From: Nocardia grenadensis NBRC 108939 | GTDB taxonomy: Bacteria > Actinomycetota > Actinomycetes > Mycobacteriales > Mycobacteriaceae | DNA length: 64,000 nt | Reading direction: 5' to 3' | NCBI RefSeq assembly: GCF_001613445.1 | Contig: NZ_BDCJ01000013.1 | Span: forward strand, 186,001 to 250,000 | Shown here: in pieces, positions 27,991 through 36,635 of the stretch | Numbering within the stretch: position 1 is the stretch's first letter | Layout of the letters: each line of letters opens with the position of its first letter | Translations under genes and position numbers: made by a program | The notes under the pieces: generated by a model | Database searches by the model: none | The model's input: only the letters and a program-made list of their open reading frames with translations | Told to the model about the DNA's origin: nothing

Positions 27991-28251
27991 GTGGCCAATA
28001 TCAAGTCCCAGATCAAGCGGATCCGCACCAACGAGGCGGCGCGGCAGCGCAACCAGTCGGTCAAGTCCGAACTGCGCACCTACATCCGCGCCTTCCGGGC
28101 CGCCGCCGCGTCCGGTGACAAGGAATCCGCCGCCGAGCGCCTCCGTTTCGTGAGCCGCAAGCTCGACAAGGCCGCCTCCAAGGGCGTTATCCACGCCAAC
28201 CAGGCCGCCAACAAGAAGTCGGCGATGGCGACCGCGCTGAACAAGCTCTGA
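27991..28251 (+). CDS. rpsT: 30S ribosomal protein S20
   Basis: This 86-residue basic protein shows the S20 pattern: ANIKSQIKRI at the start, then long helices ending HANQAANKKSAMATAL. It binds 16S rRNA. The GTG has an AGAGGAT ribosome site. A terminator follows directly. Confidence 0.97.
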   Translation: MANIKSQIKRIRTNEAARQRNQSVKSELRTYIRAFRAAAASGDKESAAERLRFVSRKLDKAASKGVIHANQAANKKSAMATALNKL

Positions 28252-28275
28252 CCAACTGATCCCCTTCGACGACCG

Positions 28276-28308
28276 GCCGCCGCGGCATTGAGGACCACGG
28301 CGGCTTTT
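28276..28308 (+). terminator. Intrinsic terminator after rpsT
   Basis: A 10-bp stem (28276-28285 with 28295-28304, one mismatch) with a 9-nt loop is followed at once by TTTT. It lies 25 bp after the rpsT stop. Confidence 0.75.
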
Positions 28309-28399
28309 GGCGTTCCCGGCCCCCGGTCAGCGCGGCTTTTCCGGCCGTTCCCGGATGGCGCCGGACCGGTTGCGCGCTTCCTGCCGTAGCATGCGGCCC

Positions 28400-28645
28400 A
28401 TGGTTACGGTGTATGCGAACCAATCGGTAGTCCAAGCCGAGGACCTGCCCGGTGTGATCCGGGCCGCCGAAGTCCTCGGTATCGGAGTCAAGATCGAGAA
28501 CGTGCTGGTCTCGGCCGATGATGACGGCGGCCCGGTGGTGGTCTGGATGGTCACCCGGGACGAGGAGACCCCCGTCTACGAGGAGTGGGACGGCCGCTAC
28601 GACGAAGCGGCCGAAGAGGCACTGGGCCTCAGCGCGGTCGAATAG
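28400..28645 (+). CDS. Small acidic hypothetical protein
   Basis: An 81-residue protein, MVTVYANQSVVQAEDLPGV..., predicted to be a compact alpha/beta fold with an acidic C-terminus (DEAAEEALGLSAVE). I do not recognise the family. An in-frame ATG three codons upstream is an alternative start. It lies between rpsT and the convergent holA. Confidence 0.6.
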   Translation: MVTVYANQSVVQAEDLPGVIRAAEVLGIGVKIENVLVSADDDGGPVVVWMVTRDEETPVYEEWDGRYDEAAEEALGLSAVE

Positions 28646-28667
28646 CGGCCGTTCGCTCGCCGGCTCC

Positions 28668-29639
28668 TCAGCTGCGTCCGTGCAGGGCGAGCAGCTTCAG
28701 TACGGCGTCCTCGAGTGCGAAGCCGGAATCGGCGGCGCCTCCTTTGACATCAGCGTTCAGCGTCGCCACGACCTGTAGCGCCGATCCGATCGTGGCCGGG
28801 GTCCAGCCCCGGGCCTGCGATTGCGCCTTCTTCACTTTCCACGGCGGCATACCCAGCGGACCCGCCAGTTTGAACGGATCCCCGCGCCCCGCGGATCCCA
28901 CCTTCGCGATGGTGTGCACGGAATCGGCCAGCGCGTCGGCCAGCACCACATGCGGAACCCCGCGGTCCTGCGCCCAGCGCAGCGCCTCCACCGCGCCCGC
29001 CCGGTTCCCGGCCACGGTCAGGTCCGCGACCTCGAAGCCGGATACCTCGGCCTTGCCGGAGTAGTACCGGCGTACCGCCGCGACATCGAGCTTGCCCCCG
29101 GTATCGGCGACCAGCTGCGAGCACGCCGCCGCCAGGTCACGCAGTTCCGACCCCACCGCGTCGAGTACGGCCTGCACCACATCCGCCGACACCCGCGCCC
29201 CGGCCCCCCGGAATTCGGCCCGGACGAATTCGGACCGCTCCGAGGCCTTGGTGAGCTTCGCGCATTCGTGTACCACCGCGCCGGCCTTCCGCAATTCGGG
29301 GACCATGGCCTTGGCGCGGCCCCCGCCGGAGTGCACGACCATCAGTACCACCCCCTCGGGTGGCGCCGCGGCGGCTTCGGAGATCACCGCGACGGCGTCC
29401 TTACCGGCCTGATCCGCCGCCTCCAGAATGATCACCCGGTCCTCGGCGAACAGCGAGGGACTCAGCAGTTCCGCCAATTCCGCACTGCTGGCATCACCGG
29501 CCCGCAATCGGTCGACCGGGACCGCGTCCGGGTCCGGCGCGACCGCCCGCACCTGCCCGGTCACCCCGGCCACCGCACGCTGGATCAGCAGTTCCTCATC
29601 GCCCAGCACCAGGTGCAGGGCCGCAGGTCGCTCGCTCAC
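28668..29639 (-). CDS. holA: DNA polymerase III delta subunit
   Basis: This 323-residue clamp-loader subunit opens the beta sliding clamp. The LVLGDEELLIQRAV start, the SPSLFAEDRVIILEAAD segment and the C-terminal collar-domain helices (GMPPWKVKKAQSQARGW) match HolA. The start is the GTG at 29639, giving SERPAALHLV. Confidence 0.92.
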   Translation of the reverse strand: MSERPAALHLVLGDEELLIQRAVAGVTGQVRAVAPDPDAVPVDRLRAGDASSAELAELLSPSLFAEDRVIILEAADQAGKDAVAVISEAAAAPPEGVVLMVVHSGGGRAKAMVPELRKAGAVVHECAKLTKASERSEFVRAEFRGAGARVSADVVQAVLDAVGSELRDLAAACSQLVADTGGKLDVAAVRRYYSGKAEVSGFEVADLTVAGNRAGAVEALRWAQDRGVPHVVLADALADSVHTIAKVGSAGRGDPFKLAGPLGMPPWKVKKAQSQARGWTPATIGSALQVVATLNADVKGGAADSGFALEDAVLKLLALHGRS

Positions 29640-29889
29640 GGCTCCGATCGTACGGCTGCCCGCCGGCCACCGGTCGCAGCCCGGGCGGTGCGGACGCCGA
29701 GGGCCCGGCGATCTCGTAGGAACAGGGCGAGGGCGGGTCGATAGCAGGGCGGAGTCCACGGCCGATTGCGTCGCGACGCGGTCGTCCGGTTTCGAGCTGC
29801 GCGAACATGGCGGGCGCCCGATTCCACGACGGGGATACGGCCTGCCACGGGTCCATGGGGGTGGTTCCGGCCGGAGCCGGGAAGGCTCA

Positions 29890-31566
29890 TCAGCCGGGAA
29901 AGAAAACCAGTAGTAGGTACGCGGCGAGGATTCCGAGGGATGCGGCCGACAGGACCCGCCGGACCCGGGCCGACCGCAGGGCCGCGATTCCGCCGGCGAC
30001 CACCACTGCGGCGATCACACCGCCCGGTGCACCGCCGGGGACCGGGACGACCGCGCCCGGTACGGCGGCCGCCTCGGTCGCCACCGTGAGCAGCCACCAC
30101 ATCGGCAGCCCGATCGGGCGCAGAACGAGGTGCGCGAGGGGGTCCCAGCAGGTGGCCGCCGCGGCCGCCAGCGCTCCGCCGACGGTGATCGGGGCGATCA
30201 CCGGGGCCACGAGAATATTGGCGGCCACGGCCACCAGGCTGAGCTGCCCCGATATCGCAATGGTGAGCGGCGTGGTGACAACGAAGGCCGCGGCCGCCAC
30301 CGCGACCAGTTCGGCGGGTAGTCGCCACCAGCCACGGGCCCGCAGATGGTCGGCCCAGCTGGGCGCGAGCAGGAGCAACGCACCGGTCGCGAGGACCGAG
30401 AGCGCGAAGCCGGCTTGAACGGCGAGCGCGGGCCGCAGCGCCAGCAGGGCGATCACCGCGGCGCAGAGGGCGGGCAAGGCTTGTTTCCGGCGGCCGGTCA
30501 GCAAGGCCAGTAGCGTCACCGACCCCATGGCCGCGGCTCGGAGCACACTCGGATCGGGCCGGGCGATGATCACGAACGACACCAGCGCCACCGCGGCACA
30601 GAACAGCGACAGACGCGGACCGAGGGTGAGCAGCCGGGTGGTGGCGAGCACCGCGGTGAGCAGGATCGAGAAGTTCGCACCGCTGACGACCGTCAGATGC
30701 TGGAGGCCCGCGGCGACGAAATCGTCGTGCACCCGGTCACTCAGCGCCGAGGTGTCTCCCGCGACGAGCGCGGGCAGCAGGCCGGCCGGATCCGGTGCGA
30801 GTGCCCGGCCGGCGGCCGCGACCAGATCCGAACGCACCGAATCGGCGGCCGCCTGCCACCACGGCAGCGGGCCCGCGGTGCTCGGTTCGCCCACCGGCCG
30901 CAGGGTGACCACCGTCAGATCGTGACTGCGCGGGGGCGCGGGCCGGGCCCGGAATTCGATCGGCTGCCCCGGCAGCATTTCCGCCCAGGTCGGCCCCGCA
31001 GCCAGCACGACCACCGCGCCACCGCCGCGTACCACCTGGTCGCGATAGCGGAACTCCCGGAGTTCGCCGCGCACCACCCAGAGCCGGCCGCGTCCGGAGC
31101 CACTGCTGCGCACCGGTTTCGGGTCGTCCCCCGGCACCATCACCACCTCGACCGTCGCCGCGGCCGGTACCGAGCGCAGCGGATGCGCACCGACCTGATG
31201 CTCCCGCCACGCGCCGGCACAGGCGAACGCCGAACCGATCAGCGCGGCACCCAGCACCACCGTCGCCACGACCCGGCGGCGTTCGCTGCGATGGGCTATC
31301 CCGGTCCACAGCAGTGCCCAGGCCGCCAGGGCGAGCACAGCCAGCGCGAGCGCGACGGCCACCCCCGCGACCCACCCGGCGCCGACCGCGAGGACGGTGG
31401 CGAGCCAACAGGACAGAGTCGCCGGCAGCAACCGCGCATCCAGCACCGTATCCGGACCCGCCGTATCACCTTTCGCTCCCGCTGCGCGCCGCCGGCCTTC
31501 GGTGCCCGGCGGCGCGCTCACCGGCATACCCGCCCCCATTTCCGCACGAGGCGCCAGAGCAGCCAC
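29890..31566 (-). CDS. comEC: ComEC/Rec2-family membrane channel protein
   Basis: This 558-residue polytopic protein contains the Competence domain, with GLQHLTVVSGANFSILL (near residue 285) as a family hallmark, plus an N-terminal DUF4131-like soluble loop. It ends after the last membrane spans, without the C-terminal metallo-beta-lactamase domain found in full-length ComEC. In naturally competent bacteria ComEC passes single-stranded DNA. Function in Nocardia is unproven. Starts at 31539 or 31527 are also possible. Confidence 0.85.
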   Translation of the reverse strand: MAALAPRAEMGAGMPVSAPPGTEGRRRAAGAKGDTAGPDTVLDARLLPATLSCWLATVLAVGAGWVAGVAVALALAVLALAAWALLWTGIAHRSERRRVVATVVLGAALIGSAFACAGAWREHQVGAHPLRSVPAAATVEVVMVPGDDPKPVRSSGSGRGRLWVVRGELREFRYRDQVVRGGGAVVVLAAGPTWAEMLPGQPIEFRARPAPPRSHDLTVVTLRPVGEPSTAGPLPWWQAAADSVRSDLVAAAGRALAPDPAGLLPALVAGDTSALSDRVHDDFVAAGLQHLTVVSGANFSILLTAVLATTRLLTLGPRLSLFCAAVALVSFVIIARPDPSVLRAAAMGSVTLLALLTGRRKQALPALCAAVIALLALRPALAVQAGFALSVLATGALLLLAPSWADHLRARGWWRLPAELVAVAAAAFVVTTPLTIAISGQLSLVAVAANILVAPVIAPITVGGALAAAAATCWDPLAHLVLRPIGLPMWWLLTVATEAAAVPGAVVPVPGGAPGGVIAAVVVAGGIAALRSARVRRVLSAASLGILAAYLLLVFFPG

Positions 31567-31846
31567 CGATCTCGCCTGCGGGACGGGCAGCTGGTGAAGT
31601 CATCGATGAGGGCGGTCGCTACCGTGCGGATCGCACCCGCCCCCCGTGTGTGGCTCCGCCGCCTCGGCCGGGCTCCGGGCTCCGGGCCGCCGAGTCGGCG
31701 CCGCGGGTTTGGTTGACGACCACCCGGTGTGTGCCCGGTGCGCCGACCGCCGACCACCTGCGCGTGGCACCGGCTTCGTATCGACATCTCACCGTGGCCC
31801 GGCACCGGTTCGGCGCCCACGCCGCTCGTCCGCACGGGCAGCGTCT

Positions 31847-32746
31847 TCATACCTTCACCAGTTCGCGCAGGCGCGCGAGCCGGGCCGGGCCGATACCGTC
31901 CACCTCGGCCAGCTGATCCACATCGGTGAACCGCCCGTTGGTTTCGCGCCAGGCGATGATCGCCTTCGCGGTCACCGGGCCCACTCCGGGCAACGCGTCG
32001 AGTTCGGCTTCGGTGGCGGAGTTCAGATCCACCGGTGTACCCGCCGGGGCCCCACCACCGTTCGTGCCGGGATCGGGCGGAGGTCCCGCGGAGCCGCCGC
32101 TGATCGTCACGCTGCCCGGTAGCGGCCCGCCGGGTTCGCCGGGACCGACCCGGACCTGGTCGCCGTCGGCCAGCCGCTGGGCCAGGTTCAGTCCCGTCAG
32201 ATCCGCGCCGTCGAGCGCACCGCCCGCCGCCGTTATCGCGTCGGCGACCCTGGCGCCGGGTGGCAGCCGCACCAGACCTGCCCGGTGCACCAGACCCACG
32301 ACACTCACCACCAGTTCGGCGGGCTGCGTTCCGGTCGGCGCCGGCTCTGCCGCGCGAGGCACCGGCCCGGCTTCCGCGGAATCCACCGGCAGCGCGGCGG
32401 ATTGGACCGCGGGCAGCGGGGGAACCGATTGCGCGACCGGACGATCCCACAGCACCATCACGACCGTCAGCAGCGCGGCGAGCAGGCCGATACCCGCCAT
32501 GGCCGCCACTCCGCGCCGCCCGGTGTCCAGGCGCGCGCCGCGGAACCGGTCGGGGATCAGTCGGTCCCACCGGCCGGCCGGGGCAGGTTCGTCGTCCAGC
32601 CAGCGCGGGGTGCGTACGGCATCGGCCTCGGCGAACGCGGAGTCCGGCCACGGACGCACCCGGGGGTCCGTGTCGTCCCGCGGTAGCTCTGCGAGGTGCC
32701 CGCCCAGTTGTCTGCGTACCCGTTCGCGCTCGTCGTGTGGTGCCAT
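31847..32746 (-). CDS. comEA: ComEA-like DNA-binding membrane protein
   Basis: This 299-residue protein has one membrane span near residues 80-100, a SLBB-like domain (VVGLVHRAGLVRLPPGARVADAI) and a C-terminal double helix-hairpin-helix: PVDLNSATEAELDALPGVG and VDQLAEVDGIGPARLARL. It is the usual partner of ComEC, 280 bp upstream on the same strand. It would bind double-stranded DNA outside the membrane. Confidence 0.85.
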   Translation of the reverse strand: MAPHDERERVRRQLGGHLAELPRDDTDPRVRPWPDSAFAEADAVRTPRWLDDEPAPAGRWDRLIPDRFRGARLDTGRRGVAAMAGIGLLAALLTVVMVLWDRPVAQSVPPLPAVQSAALPVDSAEAGPVPRAAEPAPTGTQPAELVVSVVGLVHRAGLVRLPPGARVADAITAAGGALDGADLTGLNLAQRLADGDQVRVGPGEPGGPLPGSVTISGGSAGPPPDPGTNGGGAPAGTPVDLNSATEAELDALPGVGPVTAKAIIAWRETNGRFTDVDQLAEVDGIGPARLARLRELVKV

Positions 32747-32864
32747 GCCCGCGACGCTAGGCCCGGCCGGACGCCGAACGCATGGACCCACCTGGGGTTT
32801 CGATAGACCTGTGGACAACTCCGGCCTGTGGACGGCCGGTGGCCGCGACAGATACCGCGACCGG

Positions 32865-33707
32865 TCAGCCGCACCCGCCGGGGAGTACCAGTACCCCGAC
32901 CGCGCCGACCCCGAGATGGACCGCCAGCGCCGGCCCGAACTCGGCGACGACAACCTCGTCGACCTGCGGGAGACGTTCGCGCAGTTGGTTCGTCACCGTC
33001 TCGGCGGCCTCGGCGGCCGCCAGATGCTGCACCCCCACCGCGGCCGGGCCCGCACCCGCGGCCTCCTCGGCGGCCGCGACCAGCTTCGCGAACGCCTTCG
33101 ACCGGGTACGTACCTTGTCCCGTAGTTCCAGCCGCCCCTGTACCAGTTGCAGCACGGGCTTGCTCACCAGCTCGCTGCCGAAGAAACTCGCTGCCGTACT
33201 GAGCCTTCCGCCGCGACGCAATTGCTCGGTGCGATTCACCACGAAGAACGTGTGGGAACCCGCCGCCGCCCGCACCGCGGCCTCGTACACGGCCGCGAGC
33301 GTGCCGCCGGCAGCCGCGCACCGCGCGGCGGCCAGCGCCGGGAAACCGGTCGCCAGGCCTGCCCCGAGCGAATCCACCAGCAGCACCGACTCCGCGGCGT
33401 CCATATCCCGGACGGCCTGCCTTCCCGCCTCCCAGGTCGCCGAAAGCTGCCGGGACAGATGTACCGCGACCACACCGTCGCCGCGGCTGCGCCGCAGCGC
33501 CTCGGTATAGGCGTCGCGCAGTTCACCCGGCGACGGCGCCGACGTGGTGACGTCGTCGGCGGTGTAGTCGACGGCGAGCTCGTCCACACCCTCCCGGATC
33601 TGCGCATCCCCCACCAGCACGTGCAGGGGCACCACCTCGACACCCAGCTCGCCGATCACCTCCACGGGCAGGCTGGCGGACGAATCGGTGACGACCACGA
33701 CCGCCAT
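32865..33707 (-). CDS. DegV-family fatty-acid-binding protein
   Basis: This 280-residue protein starts with VVTDSSASLP and contains the SPSPGELRDAY and VNRTEQLRRGGRLS elements of DegV/FakB proteins, which present bound fatty acids to kinases. No FakA-like kinase is in the window. It starts three bases after the octT stop, so it is likely the distal gene of that operon. Confidence 0.85.
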   Translation of the reverse strand: MAVVVVTDSSASLPVEVIGELGVEVVPLHVLVGDAQIREGVDELAVDYTADDVTTSAPSPGELRDAYTEALRRSRGDGVVAVHLSRQLSATWEAGRQAVRDMDAAESVLLVDSLGAGLATGFPALAAARCAAAGGTLAAVYEAAVRAAAGSHTFFVVNRTEQLRRGGRLSTAASFFGSELVSKPVLQLVQGRLELRDKVRTRSKAFAKLVAAAEEAAGAGPAAVGVQHLAAAEAAETVTNQLRERLPQVDEVVVAEFGPALAVHLGVGAVGVLVLPGGCG

Positions 33708-33710
33708 GTC

Positions 33711-34586
33711 TCACCCCACCTCTTGCAGCGTTTTCACCATCGCCTTGGCGACCTCGGTGTGCCCGTCCCACCCCCAGTGGATCCCGTCGGGATTGGCGTC
33801 GCCGGAGAAAATGTTGTCGTGGACCGCCGCCTTCAAGTCCACCAGCGGCACACCGCACCGCCGCGACCAGGCCCGCAGGGCGCGCACCGCCGGTTCGCGG
33901 CCACTGTGCACCCGGCCGTAGGCCGCGCAGTCGTGCACCGACGGCAGTACCGCGACCACGGGCAGCTCGGGCCGGAGCCGGTTCAGCGCCGTCCGGCACT
34001 GCTCCAGATAGTCCACGCTCACTTCGGGTGGAAGCGCCACCGGGCGACCGAGTTTCGCCGCCCGGGGCTGAACCCACTGGTAGGCCGAGCGCACCACCCG
34101 GCGCAGCCCCGACGGCCGCACATAGCGGATGAGTTCGCGCAGTGCGGTGGGCAACGGTGAGGGCAGCGAATCCATACCGCCCACCGCGAAGACCACGGCA
34201 CCGGCGCGTGGGACAGCCGCCCAGACCCGCGGGTCCCCGATCAACGCCCAGTAGGCGTCCCGGCAGGTCCAGCCGATCCGGGCGACGAGTTCGACATCCC
34301 AATCCAGTTCGGCCGCCACCAGATTCGGCCAGATCCGGGGGTGATCGGCCGGCAGTCCGCCCCGTGGGCCGAAATAGGACAACGAATCGGCGATCACCAG
34401 CAGTACCGGTCGCGGGGCACCGGAAGCCGCGGATCCGGTGGGCACCGCGGGATCCGGCGTGACCTCCACATTCGGCGCGATCCGTGGCGCGGTACCCGTC
34501 TCCGCGACCGAACCCGTGTCCGGGCCGGTCGTTCCCGGTTCGCTACCCGGACCGGGCGCATGTGTACCCGCGGACGTGGCTGTCAC
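33711..34586 (-). CDS. octT: SGNH-family octanoyltransferase of MGLP biosynthesis (OctT-like)
   Basis: This 291-residue protein has SGNH-hydrolase elements: the nucleophile in IADSLSYFG (near residue 86), GGMDS, and the C-terminal D/H pair in NPDGIHWGWDGH. The M. tuberculosis enzyme in the same place next to gpgP transfers octanoate to diglucosylglycerate, an early step in methylglucose lipopolysaccharide. The GTG at 34586 has an AGGAGG site. The first 50 residues are low-complexity. Confidence 0.82.
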   Translation of the reverse strand: MTATSAGTHAPGPGSEPGTTGPDTGSVAETGTAPRIAPNVEVTPDPAVPTGSAASGAPRPVLLVIADSLSYFGPRGGLPADHPRIWPNLVAAELDWDVELVARIGWTCRDAYWALIGDPRVWAAVPRAGAVVFAVGGMDSLPSPLPTALRELIRYVRPSGLRRVVRSAYQWVQPRAAKLGRPVALPPEVSVDYLEQCRTALNRLRPELPVVAVLPSVHDCAAYGRVHSGREPAVRALRAWSRRCGVPLVDLKAAVHDNIFSGDANPDGIHWGWDGHTEVAKAMVKTLQEVG

Positions 34587-34604
34587 TGCGGAATCCTCCT
34601 GAGG

Positions 34605-34781
34605 TCAGACTGCCTTCCGGACGTCGCCGTCCTCGGCGGCCGCGGTGTCGTCGGCGGTCTCGTCCGCCTCCCGTTCGGGCGCCGGGCCGAACAGGGCGTC
34701 CGGTAGCGCGCGCTCCGGTTTCGCGGATACCTTCTGGAACAGTTCGTCCGGTATCTGGCGGTTCAGGTCTTCAGATGACAT
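34605..34781 (-). CDS. 58-residue acidic protein between gpgP and octT
   Basis: The ATG at 34781 lies inside the last codons of gpgP (11-bp overlap), and the ORF ends at 34605, just before the octT ribosome site. It reads MSSEDLNRQIPDELFQKVSA..., contains two related PDELF/PDALF units (residues 11-15 and 27-31) and ends in an acidic DE/A-rich tail. The tight packing and amino-acid pattern suggest a real gene. A regulator or scaffold for MGLP enzymes is only a guess. Confidence 0.6.
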   Translation of the reverse strand: MSSEDLNRQIPDELFQKVSAKPERALPDALFGPAPEREADETADDTAAAEDGDVRKAV

Positions 34782-35430
34782 CGGGTGCTACTTTCGCCGC
34801 TGCGTTCCACACATCGAGACGCCAACCGGGCTTTTCCGGGCTCGGGCCGTGGCTGCTCAGCTGCACCCAGCTGGCATTGGCCAGGCCACCGAGGGCCGGC
34901 CAGTTCCGAGGCGGCAGATCGAGCAGCGCGGCGGTGAGCGCGGCGATCAGCCCGCCGTGCGCCACGAGAATCATAGTGGCGCCGGGCCAATCCCGCCGCT
35001 CGTCGAACAACTCCTGCACCACCGGCAGAGCGCGGGCACCGACCTCCAGTTTCGATTCCCCACCGGGCGGGGTGAAGGTGGCGTCCATCCGCCACTCCAG
35101 CCGGGCACCGGGATAGCGGGAATCGACCTCGACATCCCCCATACCCTGCCAGTCCCCGAGATGGGTCTCCCGCAGCCGCGGCTCCCGGACCACGTCGAGT
35201 CCGGAGTGCTCCGACAGCGCCAGCGCCGTGTCGTAGGCGCGGCGGAGATCGGAGGAGATCAATCCGACCGCCTGGTGGGAGACCAGTTCGCGCGCCGCCT
35301 CTTTCGCCTGTCGCCGTCCCAGATCGGTGAGATCGGTGTCGATCTGCCCCTGCATCCGGTCGCCTGCGTTCCATTCGGTCTGCCCGTGGCGCAACAGGAT
35401 CAAGGTGCGCACACCGGTTTTATCTCTCAC
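34771..35430 (-). CDS. gpgP: Glucosyl-3-phosphoglycerate phosphatase
   Basis: This 219-residue histidine phosphatase has the catalytic LLRHGQTEWN (near residue 12), an R/H pair (RLRETHLGDWQG; LVAHGG) and a length matching the M. tuberculosis enzyme (about 223). It dephosphorylates glucosyl-3-phosphoglycerate in MGLP synthesis. The GTG at 35430 overlaps the rsfS stop (GTGAGAGATAA), which decides the start over a longer frame to 35511. Confidence 0.85.
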   Translation of the reverse strand: MRDKTGVRTLILLRHGQTEWNAGDRMQGQIDTDLTDLGRRQAKEAARELVSHQAVGLISSDLRRAYDTALALSEHSGLDVVREPRLRETHLGDWQGMGDVEVDSRYPGARLEWRMDATFTPPGGESKLEVGARALPVVQELFDERRDWPGATMILVAHGGLIAALTAALLDLPPRNWPALGGLANASWVQLSSHGPSPEKPGWRLDVWNAAAKVAPDVI

Positions 35431-35905
35431 TCGGTTCTCCAGCACTTTCGTCTCCGGCGGCCGGTGGCGCGCCGTGTTCACGCGGCATGAGCGAGGGCCC
35501 TGCGTGGTCACGCTCCACTCCTTCCGCCGGGCCCGACTCGCTCATTCCGATCCCCTCGACCGGAACGATGGGGCAGTCTTTCCACAATCGTTCCAGCGCA
35601 TAGAAATTACGTTCGTCGTTGTGCTGGATGTGCACCACCACGTCGACGTAGTCCAAGAGCGCCCAACGGCCCTCGCGGGTCCCTTCCCGGCGTACCGGTT
35701 TATGTCCGGCCGCGCGCAGTTTCTCTTCGACATTATCGACGATGGCATTGACTTGGCGCTCGTTCGGCGCCGAAGCGATCACGAAGCAGTCCGTGATCAC
35801 GAGTTGTTCGGAGACGTCCAGCACGACCACATCGGCGGCCAGCTTCTCGTCCGCGGCCAGCGCGGCGACGGTCGCCATCCGCACCGCCTCTTCCGTCGCG
35901 CTCAT
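35420..35905 (-). CDS. rsfS: Ribosomal silencing factor RsfS
   Basis: A 161-residue protein of the RsfS/Iojap family. The core VVVLDVSEQLVITDCFVIA and GRWALLDYVDVVVHIQ match the family that binds L14 and blocks subunit joining. The C-terminal 45 residues beyond the core are a disordered Pro/Glu/Ala extension. Confidence 0.92.
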   Translation of the reverse strand: MSATEEAVRMATVAALAADEKLAADVVVLDVSEQLVITDCFVIASAPNERQVNAIVDNVEEKLRAAGHKPVRREGTREGRWALLDYVDVVVHIQHNDERNFYALERLWKDCPIVPVEGIGMSESGPAEGVERDHAGPSLMPREHGAPPAAGDESAGEPSER

Positions 35906-35930
35906 GCTGCTACCTCCGGGCGTGCGCCGC

Positions 35931-36596
35931 TCATGCCAGCACCTCGTTCACGTTTCCATCACCTTCCGCTCGAGCGGGCACATAGAGATGCCGCTTCGAT
36001 ATGTACTGCACGACCCCGTCCGGTACGAGATACCAGACCGGCCGCCCCTCGGCCGCGCGACGGCGGCATTCACTCGACGAGATGGCCAGCGCGGGGACCT
36101 CGATCATGGTGACCGCGTCGTCGGGCATACCTCGCAGATGGTCGGCCAGATGGTCGATGTTCAGCTCGTACCCCGGCCGGCTGACCCCCACGAATTTCGC
36201 CAGCTCGAACAGTTCCGCCCAATCCTGCCAGGTGAGGATGCTGGCCAGCGCGTCGGCCCCGGTGATGAAGAACAGTTCCGCGCCCGGGTACTGGGCGTGC
36301 AGATCGCGCAGGGTGTCGACGGTGTAGGTCACTTTACTGCGGTCCACATCCGCCCGGCTCACCGAGAACCGCGGGTTGGAGGCGGTGGCGATCACCGTCA
36401 TGAGATACCGGTCCTCGGCCGGGCTGACCTGGCGATCGGTCTTCTGCCACGGCTGTCCGGTGGGTACGAAGATCACCTCGTCGAGGTCGAACCGGTGCGC
36501 GACCTCACTGGCCGCGACCAGGTGTCCGTGGTGGATGGGATCGAAGGTGCCACCCATCACACCCAGCTTGCGTCCACCCCGGCCCGTTCCGTGCAT
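35931..36596 (-). CDS. nadD: Nicotinate-nucleotide adenylyltransferase
   Basis: This 221-residue enzyme adenylates nicotinate mononucleotide in NAD synthesis. The nucleotide-binding GGTFDPIHHGHL (near residue 15) and the C-terminal ISSSECRRR motif are present. The gene is 25 bp upstream of rsfS, a common nadD-rsfS arrangement. Confidence 0.95.
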   Translation of the reverse strand: MHGTGRGGRKLGVMGGTFDPIHHGHLVAASEVAHRFDLDEVIFVPTGQPWQKTDRQVSPAEDRYLMTVIATASNPRFSVSRADVDRSKVTYTVDTLRDLHAQYPGAELFFITGADALASILTWQDWAELFELAKFVGVSRPGYELNIDHLADHLRGMPDDAVTMIEVPALAISSSECRRRAAEGRPVWYLVPDGVVQYISKRHLYVPARAEGDGNVNEVLA

Positions 36597-36635
36597 GAGT
36601 GTCGAGCTTAACGGTGGGGTCGCGGCGGGTTCCGG

